A DNA stretch of 64,000 bases, taken from positions 24,665,021 through 24,729,020 of the forward strand of contig OX387602.1 in assembly GCA_947568835.1 (NCBI GenBank), in the 5' to 3' direction. The stretch's first letter is position 1. Each line of letters starts with the position of its first letter. A model generated the notes under the pieces. That model was not told the DNA's origin, did not search any database, and worked only from the letters and a program-made list of their open reading frames with translations. The stretch is from Protonemura montana. Its lineage: Eukaryota > Arthropoda > Insecta > Plecoptera > Nemouridae. Shown here piece after piece: positions 11,945 to 22,987 of this stretch. Both the position numbers and the translations under genes were made by a program.

Positions 11945-12188
11945 GGTCAGACTTTTGGGGGTCGATTTTTTTAAGAAAAAAAATTAGCGAAACAGTGCAT
12001 AGGGAATGGCTGTGGTCATGTTTACTTGAAACTATTCTTTTTTATTATTGGCTTTATAATCTCGTAATACAAAGCCTTTAAATACGTTTTTCAAAATATC
12101 AAAATCTTTGACAATAAACCCACTATTCCTTTATACGCAAATATTCTCAAATTTTTTTGAATTCTATTCAACCCCCAAAAGTCTGACC
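11945..12188. mobile_element. MITE-like element with 18-bp perfect terminal inverted repeats, copy 1
   Basis: GGTCAGACTTTTGGGGGT at 11945-11962 is exactly inverted at 12171-12188, enclosing about 208 bp of AT-rich non-coding sequence. A diverged relative in the opposite orientation lies at 21043-21323, and again at 27829-28110. I found no clear target-site duplication, so the superfamily is not assigned. Confidence 0.8.
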
Positions 12189-12673
12189 CCGTGGACCAAT
12201 AGCGTTTTCAAGCAAAGCAAATGCGTTTGAGATTCACTTTAAAATACTTTTAACTGACAATTATAAAGCCATGTAATGACTAACAAATGAGTCGGCAGCA
12301 TCAATGATCCCCTTGGCTGAAGGTCACTCCAAATTGGTTGTCAACAATAGAGGTGGAGCTTCAAGGTCGAGTCAAACGGTGTCTTCTTGTTCTACCATGA
12401 TCCTATATACCTGATCCCAAAATGCCATGGGTTGCTCTTGTTAAGTATTAATTATGTCGCAAACCATCTGATGCTACTCCTCCAACCAGTCTCGTAAATC
12501 TTATTGTGTCAATCCGAAATATATATTTATGGAATAGTTTGGAGTAATCGTAAGAAATATCTTAGTAAATGTTCTCATATGTTGATAAATATATAAATAT
12601 TCTGTCACAGGCCCAGCTCAACGCAATGGTTTTCAAACGGTGTAAATACCCCTAATTGTACGCTGTATCGCCG

Positions 12674-15183
12674 CTATGTACAGAAACAATACAATTTCAT
12701 GTGATAATCTGTCATGCACGAGCTCTGCTGGCCATACGTGTTAATGCGGCTAACTCTCCCTGCTATGCTCAAATCATTGAGAGCCCGTTGACGGATCGTT
12801 GCCTCGAACATGCCGTTCCCAGGCAGCGTCTCGACGATCAACACAAAGTCGACGAGCTGCCCCTCCGTCGTGTGGTTGCTAATGTGGTCGACGGGGAACT
12901 GACGCCGGGCGTCGTGGACGGACGCAAGGTGGAGGCGGGCGCACGCAGGATGGGTACGGAGCACACGGTTAAGGTAACCGATCAGGAAGGCGGCCATGTC
13001 TTGGACTACCTCGCTGGCGACATCGAGGGACTCACTTTGCTGGCAAGTGCACCAGTGAGGGAGGACTCCTGCATCGGCACATGTCCGCGAATTACTCACA
13101 GGAAGAAACAGACTAGAGCCTCTTGGGCGAGGATTCGAACCCTCCAATTCTTTAGTTCTTTCTCTGATTGCTGATTTAGTCAATTTGGTAAGGTCCATGA
13201 AATCTGCTAGCGTGTAGTGCAGGTCAAAAGGCGTCGTCAGCCGATGGACGTTTTGACGGAGGTTGGCGACCGCCTTGGAGTAATTTTTGCGAAACCAAGA
13301 AGGAAAAACAAACGAGAGAAGCGGAAGCCTCTCTTCGAGACGTCCCTGGTAGGTTTTACGTATGGAACCCCAGCGTATGCCGTGGTCGCTCATAAAGATT
13401 AGCACCGTTCGTTCTAGAGCTCCCGACGTCACCAGATTGCGGAGCACGCTCTCGTGCAGCTCGTCCCCAAGCTGTGGGAAGTTTACGTCGTCGTGCGTCA
13501 AACTCGCGCCCCAGAAGAAGCCGAACGAGCGTCGCGTGGACATCGAGTTCGCGAACTTGGAGGCGTATTCGAGCAGCACTTCGGCGTTGAGCCGAGACCC
13601 GATACATATCTTGGCATTCATTTTCTTGGTGTGGCCTAACTTGTCCTCGTATGTTTTTATGTACGGTCTTATATAGTAATCTGTAGGCTGCTGCACGAAA
13701 CCAACTTTCAAATAATTAAATGTTCCTATCCGCGGCGCGTCTTCGCCATAAGCAGTTATGTATCCGGAGTCACTGAAATTGTTCCAGATAAACGGACACC
13801 CGTCGAACGAGGCTTTCGTCGACGGCCAGCAAGTCTTCTGGAGCTCGTCCTCGGTGAGTCCGGTGAGTACGGGAACTAGGTTCGGGAACGTGTTGTCGTC
13901 CACCTTGTTGTACCCGAGCATCTCAACTGCCTGCATCTCGCGGAGGAACGCGTCGGTGCGTGGCATCTGTCGGTGGAAGTTGAGTCGCGAGACGGAGTCG
14001 ACCCCAAGCACTAGCACGCTCATGCCTTTGGACTCCCGAGGGAACAACGAGTTGGCGTCCACTGGTTGCGACGACTCTTCGTGACTCTCTTCTGTCTTGC
14101 TCTTCGTCGGAATGAACGCGAAGTAGTCGTAGTAGATCTCGTGGCCGTCGTATTGGCATTCGACTTTCACGAACTCATCTTGAACATTTGCCTCTCGGTT
14201 GAAAACGGTGCAGTTTTTTCCGTATCTTGAATATTAACAAGCGATATTACATAACCTTATTGAACTAAATTTAGCAGCGCATTTATTGTTATAGGCTGGT
14301 GGTAAACCTAAAATCCAAGGCAGTTTAACACGAACAATTGTTGTCTTGACCACGTTACTGTTTCAAAAGTAGACAATCAGATTCTCTTACTCTGTGACGT
14401 CGTCCACCCCACGGGAATAGCTGCTGATGTTTCCTTCCACTCTCCAAAACGGTCTGTAGCAGCATTCGAAGAGGTCTGCGTCCGTCACGTTGTACTCCGG
14501 CAGACTGGTGACCACCACAAACAGCGAAGTCAGGTTGGAAGACACCAACTGGGAGAGGTTCCCGGCGGCGCAGTCTATGGGTGGTTTCTTCTTGATGTAT
14601 TTCTTGACATGTGCATCAAAGGGGTCCATATCAGGAATACGGCATCCAGAGTTGTCGACCACGAACGCTGCAGGGATATCGTGGATGACCAATCATGTCG
14701 CAAAAAAAATTCTAGTGACTTAATCTGAATTAATAAGAAATTGATTAGAAGTTAACAAAACATTTGAAATCACCTCGACTCCATCACGTCATCAACGCAA
14801 CTAGGTACGTCAAATAGAGGAGAGCCCGAGCAGTGCAAAATGTCGACACTATTTATCTCTTTTCATTAAGATTTTTACAAACGCCGAATTATTGCGTTTC
14901 TATTTTGAAAATGTTACCTAAAGGAACAAATATAATCACCTTGGCCTGTAGGTGGTTTCTTATTTTTTTTGGATGGGGTGGTACGGTCGGGGTAGTACGA
15001 AGTGTGCACGTTGATGTCGACGAAGTAGAGAAGCGTGCCCAAGAAGAGCAGGGTGACCCACAGTGCGTACAGTCCGTAGCTGACATCTTTCTTGCCGGGT
15101 GGAGGCGCAGTGATACCGACGTTGACGCTGATGTAGCGCGACCCTCCAGTTGCGCTCTGCCTCAGCGCCCTCCACGCTCTCAT
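12674..15183 (-). pseudogene. DUF229-family gene B, inverted paralogue with a damaged exon-2 acceptor
   Basis: Exons by homology are 14940-15183, 14391-14694 and 12674-14225. Conceptually they give 699 residues, with the same transmembrane segment and DUF229 domain as gene A and a fully open third exon of identical length (1552 bp). The stem in exon 1 is much shorter than in gene A. The exon-2 acceptor is ...GACAT followed by GATTGG, whereas gene A has ...CTCTAG followed by GATTGG. No AG is present. The nearest upstream AG (in ACTAG) would add 17 nt and shift the frame. So the gene is either a recent pseudogene, skips or alters exon 2, or starts within exon 3. All three exons are otherwise free of stops, which argues for recent damage. 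GVDSVSR here keeps the Ser that gene A has replaced. It lies tail to tail with gene A. Confidence 0.7.
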
Positions 15184-16600
15184 CTGTCGACAAACATAAC
15201 CCTTGAAGATCCGAGAACATTGACCAGTTCAACACATTGCATCCAAGAGCCCTGACTGTAAACAATTCTTGTGCAACGACTCTTGCGCCCCCACCCGTGA
15301 TAATTTGAATCAATTCTCTTAAAGTTGGCTTAACCACTAATCAATCAAATTTCAAACTGATTTCGCGTGGACGTATTACAATGTAAAGCATGTTGATGTT
15401 ATGAGATGGTTGAAAAATGTACACTGTCAATTGTGACAATTATTGGGTTGCTCGCTCAAAATCCAGTAATTTTCAAGAGAAAATATATCTTTATCAATAC
15501 CACGCAACCAATTGTAACTCACTAATAACATAGAACAGGCATAATGAGGCACAATCAAGTCAAGCACATCTATCTACCTGAGGATTGTTGTTGGTTACAC
15601 TTACTATGCGATGGTGGAGACGTCTTGACAAAAACACTATCGAAAAAAAGTACCGTTCAAAGGATAAAGTTGTTGGACTCTCAACGCTATTGACACCCGA
15701 GCTAGACAGAATTAATTTGGGTTTGTTCAAAACTATAATGAATATGTTTCCTCTGGTCAGCCTTGGTACATGATGGGCAAAATAATCCTACTAGAAATAT
15801 TTAACATCTTTACATGACTGAACGTGGGCTAAATGGTTCACGTAGTAGCTGTGGCGTGCAGTAATGTAAAACATTGTAGGCTATATAGGCAATATACCAT
15901 TATTGCTGGTATAATTAGATCGGTGTGTTTAGTGAGTAAGCATTCTGTGCTATTTGTATGAAGTGTTTTAGCCTGGGTGTTTACCTGTCTAAGCACTTTT
16001 GAAAAAATCTGAAATAAAAAACAGTGCATAGGGGAAGAATCTGGTCATAGTTGGGGAAGGATCTTTTTTTAGTGATCTTCGAACTGATCGCGATCTTTTT
16101 TGTGTAACACCACACACGATCTTTTGATTCGATCGCGATCGGATTTTTTACGATCTTTCAAAAGATCATTTTAAAAGATCGTTTTAAAAGATCAAGATCG
16201 TTTGCACAGTCGTTCCTTTTTTTATGTTTATTGTTGAACAACACTTGACAATTGAAATTTGAAACCCCCATAATCATTTCTTGCTGGGTTGTTGACAAAA
16301 ATTTATGCTGGAAACCCATTAGCCTCAACTCTCTCGCCCTTTCCATGTAAATCGTAGGCGACAATCGAAAATATTGAGTCTAACAGTTGCTCATTTCGAA
16401 AAGATGCTAACACGGGTATATTAGCACTTAGCAGTAAGAGATAGTTTGCATTTTCGAATCGAGCTTAAGCTGGATAATGGCGATTGACTCATTCGGAATG
16501 AGCTGTGTGTGCGCTATGAACTTGGACCACTGAGAATTTCCACCCACTCGTTGCTCCCGCTTAGTCGAAGCAAGCCGTGTCGACGAGGCCACGGAGATCA
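15184..16600. other. Upstream of DUF229 gene B: no gene seen
   Basis: The first 170 bp are conserved with the 5' flank of gene A (upstream of 547), so they probably include 5' UTR and promoter. About 15980-16055 looks like a partial MITE fragment (ACAGTGCATAGGGGAAG). A GATC-rich block follows at 16058-16201. Otherwise the DNA is AT-rich and featureless. Confidence 0.5.
16058..16201. repeat. GATC-rich block with inverted AAAAGATC/GATCTTTT motifs
   Basis: Twelve GATC sites occur in 144 bp, many inside GATCTTTT in the left part and AAAAGATC in the right part, plus GATCGCGATC palindromes. The block lies 5' of the hAT-like exon, so it may be subterminal repeats of that transposon. A second copy is at 22844-22987. 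Confidence 0.7.
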
Positions 16601-16639
16601 ATGCTCTGCCGTGGGGAAATTGAAAGAAATTATTTTTTC

Positions 16640-18470
16640 TCCACGAGGGAAATGTTCCCGATCCCGGGGTAGTTTTCAAAGTAAAGTGTTTATTGTGTAT
16701 GCCGGTGCATAAGGAAATTGCAGCTAACAGCACCAGCTCTTCAAATTTGAAAAGGCATATGAAGGTAAGAGTGAATGACCAGAGCATTTTAACATTACAT
16801 CCTTAACTTTTCCGATAAACGTTGGGTAACGATATAAACATTATGAAATCTTAGTAGAACCCAATCGGTGTTTTCAACGTACCTTCTAGTTCTCCTAGGT
16901 TTAAAATAGTTTGACACTTACAGCATTCGCGATTAAACGTAGTAAACACCATTGCACGCCGATATTCGTGAAATAGGCAAGGAATTAGCTCAAACCCGGC
17001 ACTCGCGAATCGCGATACAAATCCCACGCGGATTTGCTGGAAAGGTACAGTTACTTATACTCATGTTTTTACGGAACTTTAATTTTTACTACTAGCCAAA
17101 GACTGGTGAGAAACATTTTTCTGAAATCTTAAAATCTTGTTTAACGTTCCAAGGTGTGCACTGGTAATTCTTTGTCTCTTTCGCCTCCCACACATGACAC
17201 AATCAGAGTAATTTGAAGAGAGAACACGAATCGGCCAAAAACCTATGTAATTACATCGAAATATCCGTCTGATCCAGCACATTTTTACAAAGCGCCTAAG
17301 CTTGCCGCCAGAATGCATAAGATATACATAAAATAATGTACTAACTGTTATGTTTAACATTAGATTAATTATGAATTACGTTAGAAGACCAGGGAAATTA
17401 TGTTTGCTATGGCACGTGCTATATTTGACGTTAAATAATTTTGCTATAGCACAGCTAAATTTGTATTGATACTCGAAGAAATAAGTCTCCTCTTAAAATT
17501 ACATGGCAATGGTTTTTTTCAGAGCAAGCATTCGTCAAAATTTAATGAAGTTAGCACAGTAGGATGTGGCAAAAAGGGAAATACATATTTCAATGTAGCC
17601 CCGGCCACAGAACCAAATCCACCGAAACAGTTAAAGTTAACTGATTATGGGATCGGTGGCTCTGTGCCCAATAACAATGACGGTCAATCTGGTGCTGGAA
17701 GTATTGCAGCTCGATTTGTGACACAGGCACTTGTCACAAATTATGTTGTGAGAGGGCTGCATACTTTCAGCACGGTGGAGCACGCCGAATTCAAAGAGCT
17801 GGTGATGGGGCTTCAGCCAGGAAGGACTTTGATAAAGAACATCGATGCTGAGGCAGCCAAGCTTAAATATCAGTTAACCCAGGAATTAGCCAATGTTGCT
17901 TCTGTAGCTACGACAGCCAATTGCTGGAAAGGCTTTAATCGGTCAGTGATTTTACACATTATATTGTATATAATTAGAATATTTAACATCATGATGGTGA
18001 AATCATTAGTCAAAATCTTATATTTTAAATAATTTGAATTACCAATTTAAAAGGAAAATCACAACATGTTTAATGTTACAGGAGTTTTATGGGAGCAACA
18101 GTACACTGGATTGACCCAAACACTCTTCAACGTCGTATGGCTGTTCTTGCATGCAGAAGAATGTTAGGACGACACACGTTTACTGAGATAGCACGAGTCC
18201 TTCAGGCTATCAATCAAGCCTATAACATCAAAAACAAAATTTCGTCAACAACTACCGACAACGGCTCAAATTTTGTGAAAGCATTTAGGTGAGGTTAAAC
18301 AATACTCCCGGGAATAGGGCCATCTGTAAATTTGTCTACAGAAGTAATTGGACGCACCATCATGAATATGTATTTTTTTTTAGCAGGGTTTTTAGCAATG
18401 ATGATGTGGTTAACATTCCGCACCCGGAACCGACGCCGTTAACAGAGGCAGAAGCGGAGGCAGATTATTA
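16640..18470 (+). pseudogene. hAT (BED-finger) transposase remnant, unit 1
   Basis: Four exons join in phase: about 16640-16764, 17523-17941, 18082-18288 and from 18387. Exon 1 encodes the end of a BED zinc finger (CLLC, then TSSSNLKRHMK). Exons 2-3 encode hAT core sequence, including TANCWKGFNRSFMGATVHW, LACRRMLGRHTFTEIA and TTTDNGSNFVKAF. A stop or frame shift breaks the start of exon 1, and the C-terminal hAT dimerisation region is missing. The frame instead runs into Mutator-like sequence. It is not a functional transposase as it stands. Confidence 0.75.
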
Positions 18471-18499
18471 CAGTTTCATCGAACTAAGCACTATCTGGT

Positions 18500-18901
18500 C
18501 TGGACACTATCGCTTTGTCAAACGAGGACCTGCTTCGCAAGTGTACTCATGGCGGAACGCAAAACGCTAATGAAAGTTTTAACAACATCGTGTAGTCGCG
18601 TATTCCGAAGACCGTGTTTGTTGCAAGGACTGTTCTTGAATTTGGAGTTCTGGATGCAGTCGTGTCGTTCAACGACGGAAACTCAGGGAGGTGTCAAGTT
18701 GTTTCTCAACAGGGGATGAAACCGGGAAACCAAATGATCCGCGCGATGCGAGCTGCGGACGTAGAGCGACTACGAAGCGCCGACAAGTCAATGACCACCT
18801 TCGAAAGAGCTGGGCGACAGAAAAGAAGAAGCTGCAAGAGAAAATTGCAAGAGGCCGAGAATAACCCTGATGATCCGGCTTATGGAGCTGGAATTGCATG
18901 A
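18500..18901 (+). pseudogene. Mutator-like transposase C-terminal fragment, unit 1
   Basis: In the frame of 18539, KCTHGGTQNANESFNNIV is followed by a TAG where the family has Trp, then SRIPKTVFVARTVLEF and VVSFNDGN continue in the same frame to a stop at 18901. This is the conserved C-terminal motif block of Mutator-like transposases (PF20700-type, from memory). The stop and the missing N-terminus mark it as a remnant. It directly follows the hAT-like exons. Confidence 0.65.
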
Positions 18902-20270
18902 GTTTGACCGCAAATATTGTACCTTGTTTTCAGACTTCATTATCTCAGCTTCACGTTTTTGTGCAAAGGTGTACCTATTCCTCAGGTGTTTGTTGACCGA
19001 TTTGTTTGAAATTTTTTACAGATGACCTTAAATACATGATACAAACACTGAAATAACAAAAAACTGTATTTTAGTATTATGAGAATTAGTTGTGAATGTT
19101 TAAGCATGAAATTTTTTCCATTTTTGAATAAATTTTGTAATTTAGAAACTGCAACATGAATAAAATAATGTTTACCATATGTTTCGATTTCCACATGCAT
19201 GAGAAGGTTGAAATAGTTCCTTAAAAAATAATCACATAAATTCCTCCAGCCATTCCCCAGATATAGGTACCGAAAGTTGGCTAATTTAACATGGGCAGCA
19301 TAGAAGGTGGCCCTAAATCAATGCTAGTTCCCTCATTTGTTTTGTCAGATAATATCGAATAATATTTGATAATACTCTGTCGCTGACAGAGTATGGTATT
19401 TGCTAGATAATTACTTGCTTTGTTCCTACTTGCTTAATCCGACAATGATGTTAGAAATTTTAAGAACTGTTTTCATAAAATTTATTGAAAATTAAATGAA
19501 ACCCTCTATGTTATTTATTATAATTGTATGCATTGAGGAAAGCTGTGACAGAATTATCTTCAAACTAATTGAGAAATGCACAGAGTTGTTTCAAGTGATA
19601 AGCGCTTACTTTTCTGAGGAGTCAATCATATTCAATAAGTGACCTCATGCAATTTCTTGGAATTACTCAAACCTTAATAAAATATATGTTATTGAATATT
19701 GATAAATAATTATCTTATCTTAAAAAGTATTTGTAAAAACGAATGAGTAATTACCACGAAGTACCAGAACAACTGGTCGAGTGTATCCCAGTTTCATTCT
19801 GTTTGAAAAGGCTGACGCCAGTAGGTAAGAAATATATATTTGTTCTAGCATCGTGTTTCCGATTAGTCAAGCGTCACACCGCTAGTTAAAACTGTCCACT
19901 AAGCAAACGAGCCTCCGACTTGCATAGCAACGGTAGGTGACACCGATGGCGCTTGAAGCTGCCCTGACAAACTTCTACAATTATCTAATTACAACGCAAT
20001 TAACGCAACTAATTACAATACCGATGCGTGTACACAAATCAGAGAGGTCAGCATCAATAAAGAGTAAATAAGCAAAACCAATTTGGTCACTTTTTTTGTG
20101 GCCGGCCACCATTTTTGTCAGTATAGTCTCTGGTCGTAATTTTTCCCTGAAGACTGTTTGACATTACCACTGATACACTGACTAGTTGCTTTAGGTTCCG
20201 TCTAAACACCAAAGAAAATTTAATTCTGGAATGTGGGTTCTAAAATTGACTGCTGAATTGTGTTTAGAAA
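18902..20270. other. Intergenic stretch with a dispersed repeat (unit 1)
   Basis: A 10-bp-stem hairpin (ATACTCTGTC/GACAGAGTAT, 19372-19394) precedes the dispersed-repeat copy at 19400-19690. Nothing else is recognisable before the ADP-ribosyltransferase-like gene. Confidence 0.5.
19400..19690 (+). repeat. Diverged dispersed repeat, copy 2
   Basis: It shares ordered sequence blocks with 11394-11720 (TACTTGCTTTG, TTATCTTCAA, CAAGTGATA, CTTACTTTTCTGA, CTCATGCAATTTC). It is repeated at 26186-26476 by the tandem duplication. Confidence 0.65.
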
Positions 20271-20636
20271 ATGGTGTTGCTGTACCATTACACCGACGTG
20301 GAGGGGGCGGCTGGCATCAAACGCTCCAAACGGATTGAGGCTCGTCATCCTCACGGGAACACCAGGAGGCGGAAAGCTGTCTTCCTGACCGCGTTGCCTC
20401 CGACCACAAACAAGGAACAACTCCTGAGGAACAACTACGACATCCCCCTCGGTCAGAATCATTTCTACAGGGAGCGTGGGCTCAAGAAGCTAGAGTTTAA
20501 CTTTGCGATAGATTCCTCGAAATTGCCAGGAGTTACTCAGAACATGGACGCTTGGGACATTGACAAGAGGAACGAGTGGCTGTTCTACGAGAACATAGCC
20601 GAGGAGAAAACTTCATTGCAAAAAACCACGACATAG
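20271..20636 (+). CDS. Small HYD1-type ADP-ribosyltransferase-like protein, copy 1
   Basis: An uninterrupted 121-residue frame starting at ATG just after a TTTAG acceptor-like site, so a 5' UTR intron is possible. The N-terminal YHYTD (5-9) followed by a Gly/Ile pair, KAVFLTALPP (35-44), NNYD (54-57) and a late NEWLFYEN (101-108) resemble HYD1-signature ADP-ribosyltransferase domains (Tox-ART-HYD1 type): His/Tyr-Thr first motif, a GVYxT-like strand ending in Thr-x-Leu-Pro-Pro, and a Glu in the last motif. No signal peptide or membrane segment is visible, so it is probably cytosolic. If active it would use NAD+, but target and role are unknown. AATAAA at 20667-20672 gives a short 3' UTR. A diverged homologue lies at 29778-30188 with all these motifs kept, which argues for selection. 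Family assignment is from memory of motifs only. Confidence 0.68.
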   Translation: MVLLYHYTDVEGAAGIKRSKRIEARHPHGNTRRRKAVFLTALPPTTNKEQLLRNNYDIPLGQNHFYRERGLKKLEFNFAIDSSKLPGVTQNMDAWDIDKRNEWLFYENIAEEKTSLQKTTT

Positions 20637-20672
20637 ATTGTTCCGGGCATCCTGCATGCCTGAAGAAATAAA

Positions 20673-21626
20673 ACAAAAGTTTTAATAGATTCTCGGTGAT
20701 CCTTGTTTGTGTTACGGTAAAAATCTTATAGAGACCAATCCTATTCCTTTCTGTCACCTGTGCTGACTTTTAGGACCCCCTTCGAGGTCTAAGCGTTTCA
20801 CACTGAGTCGCTGGGCAGTCGGAATTTGGTGAGATCCTTGTTGACAAACTTTTGTCTCATCTTGACGAGGCTTGCATTGTCTTATCTTTTTCTCAATTCT
20901 TAGAAAGTATTGATAGGTGTTGAAAAGTTTGATAGATCATAAAATGTATTGCGTAGGAGTATTCTGATTTGCTCCAACATTCCCTCGCAATCTGACTAGC
21001 TGGTAGAGCTTCATACTCCCTCTGCGAGCAAAGGTCCACGCGGGCAGACCTTTAGGGGTCTAAAATAATTCGTAGCAATCTGAAAAAAAAACTATTTAAG
21101 AAGAAAGATTGTGTCTATGGCTGCTATCGGATCACATTTTGATATTTTGAAAAACGTAGATGGGGCGAGTTTTACACATATTTGAAGGCTTTGTGTCATG
21201 ACACCATAAGTTAAATCGACAAAGTATTCGATAGCAACACTGGCCACATCTTTCTCCTATGCTCTGTTGCTGTTTGTTTATTCGTTTTTTTTTCGTGCAA
21301 GTTTAGACCCATACAAGTCTTTTAACGTAAGGGTGCAAAACGCCCATTTTTAGTAAAAAACTCAAACTCAAATTAAAATACAAAATATTATAATCAAGTA
21401 CGAGTGGTACATAAATATCCAGTAAAGAACCGCCAGTTTTAGGTGTGGTGGGGGTAGTTAGGGCCCAGAGACGATACTGTATTAACTGTCTCAACGCTTC
21501 GGAAATCACAATCTTCCCGCCTCCAGTCGTCGTTGGAATCCATTCTTTGGACAAATTAGCAACTGCCGGCAGAAGTTTTATTATTAACAACACCATAACC
21601 GTATTGTTATAATCTTGTTATAATCT
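20673..21626. other. Intergenic end of unit 1
   Basis: It contains the MITE relative at 21043-21323. The end is marked by 11-bp repeats TTGTTATAATC just before the duplication junction. The 97-codon minus frame 21303-21596 has no recognisable domain, and I do not call it a gene. Confidence 0.5.
21043..21323. mobile_element. MITE-like element, copy 2 (diverged, opposite orientation)
   Basis: GGGCAGACCTTTAGGGGT at the left matches the TIR of the element at 11945-12188 with three mismatches, and AGACCCATACAAGTCT is a decayed right TIR. Inside, TTTTGATATTTTGAAAAACG and AAGGCTTTGT align in order with the reverse complement of copy 1. Confidence 0.68.
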
Positions 21627-21725
21627 TGTCGACACTATTTATCTCTTTTCATTAAGATTTTTACAAACGCCGAATTATTGCGTTTCTATTTTGAAAATGT
21701 TACCTAAAGGAACAAATATAATCAC

Positions 21726-21969
21726 CTTGGCCTGTAGGTGGTTTCTTATTTTTTTTGGATGGGGTGGTACGGTCGGGGTAGTACGAAGTGTGCACGTTGA
21801 TGTCGACGAAGTAGAGAAGCGTGCCCAAGAAGAGCAGGGTGACCCACAGTGCGTACAGTCCGTAGCTGACATCTTTCTTGCCGGGTGGAGGCGCAGTGAT
21901 ACCGACGTTGACGCTGATGTAGCGCGACCCTCCAGTTGCGCTCTGCCTCAGCGCCCTCCACGCTCTCAT
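21726..21969 (-). pseudogene. Orphan DUF229 first exon (duplicate of gene B exon 1)
   Basis: Identical to 14940-15183: it encodes the N-terminal transmembrane portion and keeps its donor (CAAG followed by GTGATT). No DUF229 exons 2 or 3 follow in this unit, because the duplication breakpoint lies in intron 1. It sits in the same orientation upstream of gene B, so it could in principle act as an alternative first exon. Otherwise it is a dead fragment. Confidence 0.85.
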
Positions 21970-22843
21970 CTGTCGACAAACATAACCCTTGAAGATCCGA
22001 GAACATTGACCAGTTCAACACATTGCATCCAAGAGCCCTGACTGTAAACAATTCTTGTGCAACGACTCTTGCGCCCCCACCCGTGATAATTTGAATCAAT
22101 TCTCTTAAAGTTGGCTTAACCACTAATCAATCAAATTTCAAACTGATTTCGCGTGGACGTATTACAATGTAAAGCATGTTGATGTTATGAGATGGTTGAA
22201 AAATGTACACTGTCAATTGTGACAATTATTGGGTTGCTCGCTCAAAATCCAGTAATTTTCAAGAGAAAATATATCTTTATCAATACCACGCAACCAATTG
22301 TAACTCACTAATAACATAGAACAGGCATAATGAGGCACAATCAAGTCAAGCACATCTATCTACCTGAGGATTGTTGTTGGTTACACTTACTATGCGATGG
22401 TGGAGACGTCTTGACAAAAACACTATCGAAAAAAAGTACCGTTCAAAGGATAAAGTTGTTGGACTCTCAACGCTATTGACACCCGAGCTAGACAGAATTA
22501 ATTTGGGTTTGTTCAAAACTATAATGAATATGTTTCCTCTGGTCAGCCTTGGTACATGATGGGCAAAATAATCCTACTAGAAATATTTAACATCTTTACA
22601 TGACTGAACGTGGGCTAAATGGTTCACGTAGTAGCTGTGGCGTGCAGTAATGTAAAACATTGTAGGCTATATAGGCAATATACCATTATTGCTGGTATAA
22701 TTAGATCGGTGTGTTTAGTGAGTAAGCATTCTGTGCTATTTGTATGAAGTGTTTTAGCCTGGGTGTTTACCTGTCTAAGCACTTTTGAAAAAATCTGAAA
22801 TAAAAAACAGTGCATAGGGGAAGAATCTGGTCATAGTTGGGGA

Positions 22844-22987
22844 AGGATCTTTTTTTAGTGATCTTCGAACTGATCGCGATCTTTTTTGTGTAACACCACA
22901 CACGATCTTTTGATTCGATCGCGATCGGATTTTTTACGATCTTTCAAAAGATCATTTTAAAAGATCGTTTTAAAAGATCAAGATCGT
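22844..22987. repeat. GATC-rich block, unit 2 copy
   Basis: Identical duplicate of 16058-16201, with the same inverted AAAAGATC/GATCTTTT arrangement. Confidence 0.7.

Larger units (their letters stand above)
10522..12603. other. Intergenic stretch between the Cys-rich gene and DUF229 gene B
   Basis: It contains a diverged dispersed repeat (about 11394-11720), a short TIR element (11945-12188), and the far edge of the inverted duplication (about 12430-12600). The 137-codon frame at 10537-10950 is T-rich, hydrophobic and unsupported. No gene seen. Confidence 0.6.
14841..21626. repeat. Tandem duplication, unit 1 (6786 bp)
   Basis: The unit starts at TGTCGACACT inside intron 1 of DUF229 gene B and runs to ...ATAATCT. 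The next base begins a second unit with the same sequence (offset 6786). The junction shares TGT, giving 3-bp microhomology. It contains DUF229 exon 1, transposase remnants, an ADP-ribosyltransferase-like gene and a MITE. Confidence 0.95.

Noticed and set aside
15585..15773. Short frames repeated exactly in both tandem units
   Set aside because: Identity between units comes from the recent duplication of the whole segment, so it is not evidence for coding.
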